NCBI GenBank assembly: GCA_040389065.1
Contig: JAZKAR010000016.1
Location: 267,021-331,020 of the forward strand
Reading direction: 5' to 3'
From: JAZKAR01 sp040389065
Lineage (GTDB): Bacteria > Pseudomonadota > Gammaproteobacteria > Burkholderiales > Casimicrobiaceae
DNA length: 64,000 nt
The position numbers were made by a program, and so were the translations under genes. Position 1 is the first letter of the stretch. Every line of letters begins with the position of its first letter. Below the pieces are notes generated by a model. It saw only the letters and a program-made list of their open reading frames with translations. It ran no database searches and was not told where the DNA came from. Shown here piece after piece: positions 33,901-48,900 of the stretch.

Positions 33901-36900
33901 AGTAACCGAGGACTTGTTCTGGGCGCAAATGAAACCATTGGGTCTCTGGCTGGATCAGGTACTATTGATCTGGGATCTAATACGCTGAGTGCCGGCGGCG
34001 ACAATACATCTACCAGCTTCGATGGTGTGTTGAGCGGCACAGGCGGACTGACTAAGGCTGGTAGCGGAACTCAGACCTTAACCGGAGTCAACACCTATAC
34101 AGGTGCTACGACGGTATCAGCCGGTACGCTGGCGCTGAATAACAGCAGTGGTACGGCTTTGTCAGACAGTAGCGCGGTGTCGGTGGCGGGTACACTGAGC
34201 TTGTCATCAGCAACTGAGACCATTGGTGCGCTGAGTAACTCGGGAACGGTGTCTCTGGGTGCTAATGCGTTGACGGTGAGCCAAACTACGAATACAACGT
34301 TTTCCGGTTCGATGAGCGGTACAGGTTCATTGACCAAGCTAGGTAGCGGCAATCTGACTTTATCTGGAGTAAGCACCTATTCAGGCGGTACCACGGTGAC
34401 AGCAGGCACGCTAACGGGTACTACCAGCAGCTTGCAAGGTGATATTACTGATAACGCAGCGCTTGCATTCAGTCAGAACACGACTGGTACCTATGCTGGT
34501 GTAATCAGTGGTTCGGGCTCAGTGACCAAGTTGGGTACTGGCAACGTCACTTTTTCTGGCGCGAATACCTATTCAGGCGGTACAACAATATCGGCGGGTA
34601 CACTGACGGGTACAACAACTAGCTTGCAGGGGGATATTGCTGCGATTGGAAATTTTGTTGTGTTTGATCAGAGCACGGATGGTACCTATGCAGGGGTGAT
34701 CAGTGGCGCCGGTGGTGCAGTCATCAAGTACAGTTCAGGCACGGTAACCTTTACTGGAGCAAATACCTATACCGGATCGACTACCGTCTCGGCAGGTACG
34801 CTGGTGGCGGCGAATGCTACGGCATTAGGCACTACAGGCGGAAGCACAACAGTATCAGGCGGTGCTACATTGGGTTTAAGTGGTAATGTTACCATCGCTG
34901 AAGCTCTCAGCATTTCAGGAACCGGAGTCTCGAGCGCTGGGGCACTGGTGAATGCAAGTGGCACCAATACGCTGTCTGGAAATGTGACTTTGGCGGGAAA
35001 TTCCTATGTGGGGGCGACAGCAGGTACGTTAACCATGAGTGGCGTAGTATCAGGTGCACGCTCTTTCAACAAAGTAGGGAGCGGTACGATTACGCTTTCA
35101 GCCACAAACACCTATAGCGGTACTACTACAGTGTCGGCAGGAACCTTAAACGTTACCGGTACTTTAAATGCTACGTCAGGTCTGACGGTTTCTTCCGGCG
35201 CAACACTAACTGGTACAGGAACTATTTTTGCCTCCAGTTCCACGAATACCTTGACCGTATCAAGTGGTGGAACACTGTCACCTGGTGTGTCGGGTGTAGG
35301 AAAATTAACCGTTCGAGGCAATCTGGCTATCGCATCGGGTGGAACGCTGGCTGTTGATATCAACGGCGCTACGACTGCCGGAACCGATTATGATCAAGTG
35401 GATGTTGCCGGTACAGTAGACGTTAGCAGTGCAACGCTTTCGGTCACGCATAGTTACACAGCGGGCATTGGTGATGCCTACACGATCATCGCAAATGACG
35501 CCGCCGATGCTATTACTGGAACTTTTTCTGGTCTGGCGGAAGGCGGCACAACGACTGCAGGTGGAAACAGTACTGTGCTGACTGCCAGCTACATTGGCGG
35601 CACCGGTAACGACTTTACGCTGACTGCACCTACCAGTACTCCTCCAGTGATCACTAATTTAGATACTGACACAGTCGCCTGGGCCGGAGTGGGCAACTAT
35701 GTCACGCTCGACTCGGCGACCGCTCTCACCCTCTCCGACACCGTACTGAGCGCGTTGAATTCCGGTAATGGGGATTGGAACGGGGCGACGTTGACCATCA
35801 GCCGCGTCAAGACCGGTGGTGCCGCCGATGGTACAACCAAAGACCTGTTCAAGTTCATAGATAATAGCGCGTTTACGCTGCAAGACGGCAACTCACGCAC
35901 AAACTATCCGACTGCAGCTGGCAGTTTCGAGCAAGCTATCGAGAATGCTCAAACGCTTGGGCAGAATGTCACTGGGGCACTGAACGATACCGCAAATGGT
36001 GGTTGGTTCGCCCGCTGGTCATATACCTATGCGACTGGCACACTGGTTGTTGATTTTGGTACAACCGCGTCGGGCGATGGCGACTTCAATCAGACTCCGA
36101 GTACGGCATTGGTGCAGGCGGTTCTAAGAAGCATCGCCTATCGCAATGACACGCCCTATGGCAATACGACGATTCGATTCTCATTGTCGAATGGAATTAC
36201 GGCTTCCACCGCCGACGTCACTGTCACTAGTTCGACTATCTATGCGGATTCAACAACGGATGCAGATAGCCAGGGCGATGCCGCCGATGGTTTTTCCTTC
36301 CGCGAAGCCTTGGCACGTTCGGTAACGCAGGGCGGAGCCGATACCGTCAAAGTGGTACTGAGTAACAATTCTACGATTACCCTAGGTAGTGCCGCGACAC
36401 TTGGCGGCGGCGATACACTCAATCTTGATAGCGCAAACGGCCTGACGATTACAGGAAGCACCCTATCGCTGGCTTCGGGAACAGATACGATTACGAATAG
36501 CAGCGGCAAGACGGCGACGATTAGCAGCGTGGTAGATGGATCAGGTAATTTGGCTAAAGCAGGGGCGGGTACACTGACTTTATCAGGAACTAACACCTAT
36601 AGTGGCACGACTGGCGTATCAGCGGGAAGGCTGGCAACGAGCGGCGGTAACGCTATCACGGATACCAGCGCAGTAACGGTTAGCAGCGGCGCAACACTCG
36701 GCTTAGGAGCGAGTGAAACAATTGGTTCGCTGTCTGGAGCAGGTAGTATTACTTTAGCTTCCTACACATTAACAGCGGGAGGCGATAATAGCTCTACCAC
36801 ATTTTCTGGGGTAATCAGCGGTACTGCTGGAGTTACCAAAACTGGAACAGGGACTCTGACATTATCGGGTACGAATACCTTTACGGGTAATGCTGAGGTA

Positions 36901-39900
36901 TCGGGAGGGGGACTAACCTTAAGCGGCGGTTCAGCGATTGAGGATACTGTTTTAGTGAGTCTAAGTAGTGCCAATACCACGCTTACTCTTTCTGCAAACG
37001 AAACCATTGGTTGGGTTTCAGGTGGTAGTTCCCGCTTTATTGTGCTTGGGGCTAATACGCTAACGTTTACCTCTAACAATGATACTGGTTTTTCAGGGGT
37101 TATCTCCGGTACGGGTGGAATAACCAAGGGAGGAACAGGGTGGTTTAGTTTATCGGGAGCCAATACGTATACTGGCGCTACTACAGTGACTGGCGGCAGA
37201 ATTCTTCTATCTGCTGCTAACAATTTAAGTAGTAGTTCATCAATAACGCTAAATGGCGGTGGGATAAGAGCCACCGGAGCGTTTACACTGAGTAATGCAA
37301 TAACGCTAGGAGCCAGTGGCGGCATTTTGGAGATGGCTGAAGATGCGACTGTATCAGGCGTCATCTCCGGTTCAGGCAACCTGACTAAAACAGGCTCAAG
37401 CAAACTGACATTATCGGGTACAAATACGTATACGGGTACGACCACGGTATCGGCAGGCCAGTTGACCCTAGAGGGTGGGGCGTCGTTGGCGGACAGCACT
37501 GCGGTGACGGTGGCAAGTGGCGCCACACTGTTCCTGCAAGACAACGACGAGACGATCGGCTCTCTTACAGGAGAGGGTACGGTTACGCTAAACGGCGGCA
37601 GCCTGACGGTCGGTGGCGACAATACCTCGACCACGTACTCTGGCATTATTGAGGACGGCATCGACGGTGCACAAAACCTGATCAAGACGGGTACCGGTAC
37701 GCTGTCGCTGTCGGGCTCCAACACATTCACCGGCACCACGACAGTGAGAGATGGTGGTGTGTTGAGCGTCGAGGGAGATTCCAACCTCGGTAGCGGAACA
37801 TTAACGCTGAATGGCGGTACATTGACCGTTACAGGAACAGGTACCATCGACAATGCTATTGCGACCGGTTTTGATGGTGCTACGGTGAGCAATGCTGATG
37901 CCGTGACACTTTCTGGCGTTATCTCAGGAAGCTATGCACTAACGAAGCAAGGTGCGGGAACCCTTACATTAACTGGCACCAATACCTATAGCGGCAGTAC
38001 AACGCTCTCCAGCGGAACCTTATCGATTGCCTCCGATAGTAATCTTGGCAGCGGCACGCTGACATTAGCTGCAGGTACAACACTTCAGATCACAGGTGCG
38101 ACGACGATTGATAATGCCATCGCACTGAGTGGTGGAGCGAGCCTTCAGGCAGATGCAGCAGTTACGTTTTCCGGCACCTTATCCGGTGCTTATACGCTTA
38201 CGAAAACCGGAACGGGTACGCTGACGCTGAGTGCTGATAACAGTGCAGCCGATACCGGTTTGTCTGTTTCAGCAGGTACCTTAAGCATTGCTACCAACAA
38301 TAATCTGACAGGCAGCGATTTCACGCTGAGCGGCGGCACACTGCTGCTGGCGAGCGGCGGCAATCTTTTCTCCAACAACCCGATCAGCAATAACATTGTT
38401 CTGAACAGCAACAGCACTATCCAAACGGCATCGAACGTCTATGCCAGGCTCACCGGCGTCATCAGTGGCAGCGGATCGCTGACCAAGACCGGCGTCGGCA
38501 ACCTGATGCTGGACTCCGCCAACACCTATACGGGTGCCACCAACCTAAGTGCCGGTTCCATCATCATCAACAGCGACAGCGCCACGCTGGGCGGTCCCGA
38601 CGCGGGTAACAACAACGCTTACGGGACCGTCACTATCAGTACCGGTGCGCATCTCGACTTCAACTATGCGGTTCCAATCGCCAATCCCCTCATCATGGGC
38701 GGCACTGGCGTGGGTTGGGGGGCGATCCAGGCGGGTTTTGCTTCCGGCGACATCGCCTTTACAGGAGCTGTGACCCTGACCGCCAATACCCTGGTCGATC
38801 CCGGCAACAATACGCTGGAATTCTCAGGGGGCGTTAGCGATGGCGGGAATGGATACACGCTAACCAATGCTTGGGACGGAACGATCAAGCTGTCGGGCGC
38901 GGCGAGCAACTGGACCGGTGGCATCGCGACAGCCGCCAGCCATACCGGCATGATCTCCATCACCAATGCCAGTAATATAGGTACCGGTACCATCACCCTG
39001 GCTGGCGGTACGTTGACGGTGACGGATACCAATCCCGTTACGCTAGCCAATGCCATGTCCTTCGGCACGGGAGGCGGGACTATCAGCAACGCGCATGTCC
39101 TTACCCTGTCGGGGATCCTCTCTGGCAGCGGTGGGCTAACCAAGGATGGGGCGGGAACGCTGACTTTATCGGGAACCAACACCTACACCGGCACGACGAG
39201 TGTATCGGCTGGAACATTGGCAACAAGCGGTGGCAGCGCGATTACCGATACCAGTGCGGTGACGGTTAGCAGTGGTGCGACGTTGAGCCTTGGAGCAGCG
39301 GAAACGATTGCTTCCTTAGCGGGTGCCGGTAATGTATCGCTTAGCTCCTATATCCTGACGGCGGGGGGGGCTAATACCTCGACGAGCTTCAGCGGTGTAA
39401 TGAGCGGTACCGGTGGCTTCACCAAAGCGGGTTCAGGTACGACGACTCTGACCGGCGCCAACACGTTTACGGGTACCACGACAGTGTCGGCAGGCGGGTT
39501 ATCGGTGAATGGCGGAAACAACATTGCCGACACCAGCGCGGTGTCGGTATCCGGCGGCGCTACTCTGACGTTGTCAGGTGGCGGCGAAACGATAGGCTCA
39601 CTGGCTGGAGCGGGTAACGTAGCGCTTGGTTCGTATCGTCTGACACTGGGTGGCGACAATACCAGTACCACATTTTCTGGGGTGATTTCCGGCAGCGGTA
39701 GTGGTTTGACCAAGACCGGTAGCGGTACCTTCACGTTGTCTGGCGCGAATAGCTATACAGGCAGCACCCAAATTAGTAATGGTACTTTAGCGGTGACGGG
39801 AAGTGGACAAGTTGGTTTCTCCAGTGCAGTAACGGTGGCTTCAGGCGCAAGTTTAAGTTCTTCTGCAGCCTCATTGACGTTGGGCTCACTCGCAGGTGAA

Positions 39901-42900
39901 GGTTCAGTCTCATGGGGGGCAAACCTCTTATATGCTGGCAACAATAATACCTCTACAACTTTCTCTGGAACGCTAAACGGAAGTGGTCGTTTCATTAAAA
40001 AAGGTACAGGTACACTCATACTTTCAGGCACCAATAGTAGTAGCTTCACAGGTGCTACCGATATCTCGGATACGGGTACGTTGAGCGTTGATGGGGATTC
40101 TAATCTGGGTACTGGAACCATTACCTTGTTTTTTTCAACGCTGACGGTTACAGGAACAGGAACGATCGACAACGCCATTGTAAATGATGGCGATGGTGGC
40201 ATAGTGAATAACGCTAACGCTGTAACGCTTTCGGGTGTTATCTCAGGCAGTGAGTCACTAACGAAGCTGGGCGCGGGAACCCTTACGTTAACCGGCAGCA
40301 ATACCTATGCTGGTAGCACAACGGTTTCTGGCGGAACCTTATCGATTGCCTCCGATAGTAATCTTGGCAGTGGCGCCTTGACATTAGCAGCGGGTACAAA
40401 ACTTCAGATCACAGGTGTGACCACTATCGACAATGCTATCGCGCTGAGTGGTGGAGCGACGATTCAGGCCGATGCAGCCGTTACGCTTTCAGGGGCGCTC
40501 TCAGGTGGCGCACGGGCGCTAACCAAAACAGGAATCGGGACGCTGACGCTATCGAATACCAGCAACGAAGCAGGATTAACTAGCGGCGTCACCGTATTGG
40601 CCGGAACACTGGCGGTAACGGATGATAATGCCTTGGTGGCGGGTACAGTAACATTAGATGGCGGTGCCTTGTCAGTAGCTGCGCCCGGTATAACCATCGA
40701 TAACGACATTGTTCTAGGTTCGAGTCATGGCACGATCAATAACGATTATGGTATGGCCTTATCGGGAGTGATCTCAGGTACGGGCAATCTTATTAAAACC
40801 GGCGGTTCATCGGTTACGCTTTCAGGAACCAATACCTATACGGGTACAACAACGATCAATGCCGGTGCTGTTATGATCAGCAGCAGCACTAATATAAGCA
40901 GTGCATCGATAACGCTGGCCGCTGGCGCACAGCTCACACTAAGTAGCACAATGACCTTATCGAACGCGATTATCTTGACGGGAGCTGCTACTATTTCGAA
41001 TAGCGCCGCCGCTACTTTGTCGGGTGTAATTAGCGGTTCGTTCGGATTGACGAAGAGCGGCGCAGGCACACTTACACTAACAGGTACCAACACCTATACC
41101 GGAGCGACTGCGGTGTCAGCCGGTGGACTCACGCTAAATGGCGGAAGCAATATTAGTGATACCAGCGCAGTAACGGTATCCAGTGGCGCTACCCTGACCT
41201 TGTCCGGTGGAGCCGAAACCATCGGATCATTAGCGGGAGCGGGTAACGTTGTGCTTGGCTCGTATCGCCTGACCCTTGGCGGTGACGATACCAGTACGAC
41301 ATTCTCTGGAGTTATTTCCGGCAGCGGTAGTGGTTTTACCAAGACAGGTAGCGGTACGTTTAGCTTGTCTGGCACGAATACCTATACCGGTTCCACGACT
41401 ATTACGAGCGGTACACTTAGCCTAAGCGGGGGAGCAGCGATTGCTGATAGCTCTGCCGTAACGGTAGGCAGTGGTGCTACGTTGGCGATATCGACGTCTG
41501 AATCGATTGGTTCTTTAGCCGGTGCAGGGAACGTGACATTAGGCAGCTCCACTATTCTGTTTGCCGGTTTCAATAATACCAGCACGACCTTTAGCGGTGT
41601 GATGTCAGGTAGTGGTACGTTCTACAAGTTTGGTACGGGTACGATGACGCTTTCCGGTACCAATACGCACACGGGTGGAACGTATACGGGTGGAGGCGGA
41701 ACACTGAGTGTAACGGATGGTTCCAATGTAGGAACAGGTACTCTAGGCATTCTAAATACGGGTACGCTTGAGGTGACGGGAAGCGATGTGACTCTCATTA
41801 ACGCCATCTCACTGGAAAGTGGAGAAGGCGCTTCTGCAACAGAAACAATCCGAAATGCGAATGCAGTGACCTTATCGGGTGTGGTATCAGGTAACAATAA
41901 CACCTTAGTGAAAACAGGCGCAGGGAACTTAAGGCTGATTGGTATTCAAACCCATACAGGGAATACCACGATTGCAGCAGGTATGCTGAGTATTGCCGCT
42001 GATGAAAATGTAGGAAGTGGAGCGTTGACTTTGGATGGCGGTGTATTAGCCATTACAGGAACAAGCACCATTGATAATAGTGTGGTGCTAAACAGCGACT
42101 CTACTGTTCAAACAACAGCCGATGCAACCTTGTCAGGGGTGATTTCTGGAAGTCATGCGCTCACCAAAACGGGGAGTAGTACCCTCACGCTCTCAGGCAC
42201 CAATACCTATACAGGTGCCACCATATTATCAGTGGGAACGCTCTCGGTAGCCGCAGATAGCGGATTAGGTTCTGGCGCTGTCACGCTGGCGGCCGACACG
42301 ACTCTTAAGCTAACGGGTGCGACTACTATCGACAACGCTATTACCCTAACTGGCAACGCTACTGTTGACATAAACAATGGCATCACAGTGAGCGTAACGG
42401 GTCAAATCAGCGGCTCTTCATCCTTGACTAAGACGGGTGCTGGTACCTTGATTTTGAGCAGTACCAGTAATTCAGGCAGCAGCTTCGCCAGTGCGATAAA
42501 CCAAGGGAAGCTCACTATTTCCAGCAGTGACAATATAGGTACTGGCACGGTGACGCTGGGTGGCGGCACGCTGGAGTTCAATGATTCAACTACGCTGTCT
42601 AACGCTATTGTGCTATCAGCGGATAGCGCTATCAGCCTGGGCAATGGTTCACAGGTTACTCTTAACGGGCAGCTTGCTGGCAGCAACGGACTTACGGTGA
42701 GCGGTGTAGTCAGCGGAGACCCCGAAAAACTGACATTAACCAACGGTGGTAACGAGCAATTCTGGGTGGGTGCGCTATCAATAAATAACGCTGTTATTGT
42801 TGTTGCGAACGATGAAGGTCTGACCGCAGGAGCACTCACACTGAATGATGGAGCAGGGCTGGAAATCAACGGTTCGGCTACAACTACGGTAGACAATGCT

Positions 42901-45900
42901 ATTAACATTGCCGGGGCAGCAACGCTCGCTGCCAGCTATAGCGTGAGTGGCACAGGCGGCGATGTCAGAGTGAGTGGTGTGTTATCTGGATCAGGCGCAC
43001 TGACAGTAACAAATGGAACGCTCGCTAAACTGACTCTTTCGGGAACGAATACGTATACAGGTAATGTTACGGCGACATCGGGCACGCTGGCTGTTTCAGG
43101 CGGTTCTGCGATTGGCGACGGCACTTCGGTAACATTGACTAACTCAGCTAATCTGGAACTTGCGGCGAACGAAACAATCGGCATGCTTATCTCCAGCAGC
43201 ACGAGCAGCGGTGTGACGCTTGGTGCCAACACATTAACGTTTGTGGGGGGCAGCGACGCTACGTTTGCGGGTGTGATCTCTGGCAGTGGCGGCATCACCA
43301 AAGACGGCAATGCGATCCAGACTTTTTCTGGCGCCAATACTTATACAGGTGCAACAACGGTTTTAACCGGTACACTTGCTGTCAGCGGTAGTGGAACGGC
43401 AGGTAGCGGCAGCGCAGTTACCGTGGCTTCAGGCGCAACATTAAGTTCCTCTATAGCGTCACTATCCTTGGGTTCACTCACAGGTGCCGGTTCAGTTTCG
43501 TGGGGTGCAAACGCCTTATATATTGGCAACAATAATACCTCTACCACCTTCTCAGGAGCGTTCAGCAGTAGTGGTAGTTTGACCAAAAACGGTACAGGCA
43601 CGCTGATACTTTCAGGTACCAATAGCAGTGGCTTCACGGGGACTACTGAAGTCAGAAATGGCGGTACGCTGAGCGTTGAAGGTGATTCCAATCTCGGCAG
43701 CGGAACATTAACGCTAAATGGCGGTACGCTGACGCTTACAAGTGCAACGACGATTGATAATCTCATTGCTCTAGGTGTCAATCATGGCACTATCGATACA
43801 GGCTCAAACGCGGTAACGCTTTCAGGCATTATCAGCGGCAGTAATAATTTGACGAAGATAGGTACGGGCACGCTAACGTTATCAGCCACCAATACCTATA
43901 GCGGCACAACCACAGTATCTGCCGGAACGCTGGCACTCAATGGAGGCCATGCGGTTGCTGATATCGGTTCAATCACAGTCTCAAGCGGCGCAACCTTAGC
44001 GTTAGGTGCGGATGAAGTTGTTTCTGCATTCACGGGTGCAGGTACTGTATCTCTTGGCGCAAATACTTTAACTACCGGTGTAGATCATTCATCTTCCGCA
44101 TTCTCCGGAGCGATTACAGGAACGGGTGGATTAGTTAAAACAGGTACCGGAACACTCACGCTTTCCGGCACAAATACCTATACCGGTATAACCACGCTTT
44201 CTAATGGAGAGATCATCCTCAGCGGAGGCTCTGCCATTGCAGATAGCGGCACAGTCCATTTGGGAGATACAACGACCCTGACGCTCTCAAGCAGTGAAAC
44301 GATTGGTGCTTTAACAAGTGTAGGAAACAGCAGTATTGCACTGGGTGCGAATACGCTTACAGTCAATCAATCTTCCGATACAAGCTATTCAGGTGTCATT
44401 TCAGGTACCGGCGCGCTTACTAAAGAGGGAACCGGTACACTCACGCTTTCTGGTGTAAATACATATACGGGAGCCACAACCGTTAACGGCGGCAACATTA
44501 GTATAGGTGCGGCTAATACTTTACACAGCAGCAGTGCAGTAACCCTTAATGGCGGTGGTCTAACGTTTACAGGGGCCATTACATTTACTAACGCCATTAC
44601 ACTGGGTGTTAACAACGGTACGATCAATAATAGCGTTGATGTTAGCTTATCAGGGATTATCAGCGGTAATAATCTGACTAAAGCAGGTGGAGCTGTGCTG
44701 ACCTTAACCGGCAGCAACACCTACGGCGGAACCACGCTTTCAGGCGGCGGTACATTAAGCATTGCTTCAGATGCTAACCTCGGCAGTGGAACGCTTACTT
44801 TAGCCAATGGCGAACTGGACATTACAGGCGCTACCACGGTTGATAATGCGATTGCTATAACCGGTGATTCATGGGTTCGAACTGATGTAGCAGCAACCTT
44901 GTCTGGCGTTATCTCGGGTAGCAGTGAGCTTCTGAAGGAAGGCACTGGAACATTAACCTTAACGGGTACTCAAACACATACCGGTGTCACGCAGATTCGC
45001 GGTGGCACTTTGAGTGTCGCAGGCGATGCTAACCTTGGCAGCGATACGATCGTACTGAATGGTGGAACCTTAAGTGTGACTGGTGCAGGCACAATCGATA
45101 ATGCTATTGGTATCTTAGTAAATGATGGAAGTATTAGCGTTAACGATGCTGTCACCTTAACGGGTGCCTTTGATGGATCGGGTGACTTCACAAAATTAGG
45201 AGGCGGCACCTTAAGCCTGGCAGGTGCTAATACTGCTACTGGTGCAACCATTATTTCAGCCGGTACACTGAGTGCAGCGGCCGCCAGCAATCTGAGCAGT
45301 GGGGCGATGACGCTGGCATCAGGAACTACGCTGAATATTACCGGCGCAACAAACCTGACCCAAGCGATTGCCTTAACTGGAAACGCCACAGTTTCGAATA
45401 GCGCAGCGCTAAGCTTATCGGGTGTCATCAGCGGTTCTAGTACGCTGACGAAGGACGGAACCGGCACGCTTACGGTATCGAATAGCTCGAATACAACCAG
45501 CGGCAATACAACGGTATCGGCCGGTACACTTTCACTGACGGGAAATCTTAACAGCATTACTGTAGGTTCGGGCGCCACCTTGGCGGGAACTGGAACCGCG
45601 AACGGGGCGGTGAATATCGCCAGCGGCGGTACCTTGTCGCCGGGTGTGGGTGGCGTAGGCACGCTGACCTTAAACCAAGGTCTGAGCATGGCGTCTGGCA
45701 GTACTTTGGCCGTTGATATTAACGGCGCAACGGCATACGATCAGATTGCAGTGACGGGCGCTGTAGATGTTAGTTCAGCTACCTTATCTGTGAGCTTAGG
45801 TTATACGCCTGCTGCGGATAGCTATACCTTGATTAGCAATGATGCTTCAGAAGCGATTACGGGAACATTTAACGGTTTAGCAGAAAATAGTGCTGTCACT

Positions 45901-48900
45901 GTGAGCGGTTTGAAATTCAATGCAAGTTATACGGGAAGCAGCGGCAACGATTTCACTTTAACCGCATTACCCTCAATTACTTCAGCAACCTATGATGCTG
46001 GTACCGGTGTGTTATCTGTAACCGGAAATAGCATTAGTGCAAGCGATACGATCAATCTTTCTAAGTTAACATTGACGGGCGAAGGAGGAAGCACCTATAC
46101 CTTAACCAGTTCAAATGTGACGGCCAGCAGTAGCACTGCCTTTGAAGTGACTTTGAATGCGACAGATCGTGCAGCGCTGAACCAAATCATGAACAAAAAC
46201 GGTACCAGTTCAACCAACAGTACACCCTTTAATTTGGCAGCGGCTGATGATTGGGACAGTAACGTTACATTTAACGATACCTCTGATGCGACAAATACCA
46301 TTACGGTCAGCAATGTTGCTGCGCCAACGATTGACAGCGCGACCTATGATGTTGCTACAGGCAGCTTGGTTGTTACAGGAACTGGTTTCCTGAAGTTGTC
46401 GGGTGCGACGAATGATATTGATGTGTCGAAACTGACGTTGACGGGAGAAGGTGGCAGTACCTACACGCTAACCACGTCGAATGTAGAGATCACCAATGGC
46501 ACGAGTTTCTCGATTCTCTTAAATAGCACCGATCAGGCAGCTCTTCATCAGATATTGAATAAAAACGGTAGTAGTTCGACAACCGCGACAGCCTATAACC
46601 TTTCCGCTGCCGAAGATTGGGCAGCAGGGGCGGATGCAGCGGTTACCGTCGTGGATACGACAAATGCGATTACTGTCAGCAATGTTGCCGTACCGACAAT
46701 CAGCAGTGCGACTTATGACGTTGGAGCAGGCAGCCTGGTGGTCTCAGGCAGTGGCTTCCTGAGATTGTCAGGAGCGACAAATGATATTGATGTTTCCAAA
46801 CTGACGTTGACAGGAGAAGGCGGTAGCACCTACACCTTGACGACGTCGAATGTTGAGATCACCAATGGCACGAGTTTCTCAATCTTCTTAAATAGCACCG
46901 ATCAGGCGGCTCTTCATCAGATATTGAATAAAAACGGTACCAGCTCCACGACTTCCACGGCCTATAACTTGTCTGCTGCCGAAGATTGGGCGGCTGGAGC
47001 GGATGCAGCGGTCACGATCGTGGATACAACGAATGCTCTTACCGTCAGCAATGTTGCTATACCGACAATCAGCAGTGCGACCTACGATGTTGGAACAGGC
47101 AGCCTTGTGGTGTCAGGCAGTGGCCTCCTGAAATTGTCAGGAGCGACAAATGATATTGATGTGTCGAAACTGACGCTGACGGGAGAAGGTGGCAGCACCT
47201 ACACGCTAACGACGTCGAATGTAGAGATTAGCAGCGGCACGAGTTTCTCAATTCTCTTAAATAGTACGGATCAGGCGGCTCTTCATCAGATCCTGAATAA
47301 AAACGGTAGTAGTTCGACGAGTGCGACAACCTATAACCTTTCTGCTGCCGAAGATTGGGCAGCAGGAGCGGATGCAGCGATTACCATCGTGGATACAACG
47401 AATGCTATCACCGTTAGCAATGTTGCCGTACCGACGATTAGCAGTGCGACCTACGATGTTGAAACAGGTAGTTTGGTGGTGTCAGGAAGCGGTTTCTTGA
47501 AGCTGACCGGTGCGACGAATGACATTGATGTGTCGAAACTGACGTTGACGGGAGAGGGGGGCAGTACCTACACGCTGACCACCTCAAATGTGGAAATCAG
47601 CAGCGGCACTAGTTTCTCGATCATCTTAAATAGTACCGATCAGGCGGTTCTTCATCAGGTACTGAATAAAAACGGTAGCAGTTCGACGAGTGCTACGACT
47701 TATAACCTTTCCGCTGCCGAAGATTGGGCAGCTGGAGCGGATGCAGCGGTTACCGTCGTGGATACAACGAATGCTTTTACCGTCAGCAATGTTGCCGTAC
47801 CGACGATTAGCAGTGCGACCTACGATGTTGAAACAGGCAGCCTGGTGGTGTCAGGCAGCGGTTTCCTGAAGTTGTCAGGCGCGACGAATGACATTGATGT
47901 GTCGAAATTGACGTTGACGGGAGAGGGTGGTGAAACCTATACGCTGACGTCACCGAGTGTGGAAATCACCAACGGCACCAGTTTCTCAGTGAGCTTAAAT
48001 GGAACAGACCAGACAGCTCTCAAGCTTATTCTGAACAAAAATGGTAACAGTTCGACAAGCGCCACGACCTATAATCTTGCCGCTGCTGAAGATTGGGCTG
48101 CCGGAGCGAATACATCGGTAGTGGTCGCTGATTTAACTGGAAATGGGCTGCCTGTTTCGAATGTGGCCACTCCCGCGATTAGCAGTGCGGCCTATGATGC
48201 GAATACGGGTGTACTGACGGTTACCGGAATGGATTTCGTTAAATTGAATGGCGTTGCTAACGATATTGATGTTTCGAAGCTAACGCTGACAGGTGAAGGT
48301 GACGAGACATATACGCTGACCAGTTCAAACGTTGATATTACGAATGGCACAAGTTTTACAGTAAGCTTGAATGCAGCAGACAAATCTGCGCTGAATCAGA
48401 TTTTAAACAAGAACAGTGGCACCCCAGTTTATAATCCTAGTCATGCGGTGTTTGATTCATTCTTAGCAATAAGAACTGCTTCTTTGAATGCAGCAGGTAT
48501 TTATTTTACCGGTTCTGCTATGGACGCTAATCTGACTTTTTTTACGAATACCCCAAGCAGTTCGAGTGTTGAAATTATCAACGGCATAAGTGTCACAGTA
48601 AGATTGAGTGAAACAGAAAAAGCGCACTTGTACCAGATTATAAGCATGAATGGCAGTAGTTCCACCGGTGGCACGAATTATAATCTTGCTGTGGCAGAAA
48701 ATTGGGCAGCGGGAGCCGATGCAGGCGTAGTGGTCGCTGATTTATATGCGAATACTATAACGGTCAGCAATGTTGCCGCACCGACGATAAGCAGCGCCAC
48801 TTACGATGTTGGCACAGGCGGCCTGGTGGTGACGGGCAGTGGCTTCCTGAAATTGTCGGGTGCGACGAATGATATTGATGTTTCGAAACTAACGTTGACG

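Noticed and set aside
32127..46313. Many long minus-strand open frames under the giant gene (for example 36762-37892, 376 codons, and 44970-45689).
   Set aside because: They mirror the repeat structure: Thr/Ser/Gly-rich codons read backwards rarely give stops. They lack consistent ribosome-binding sites and encode Val/Pro/Leu-rich low-complexity text.
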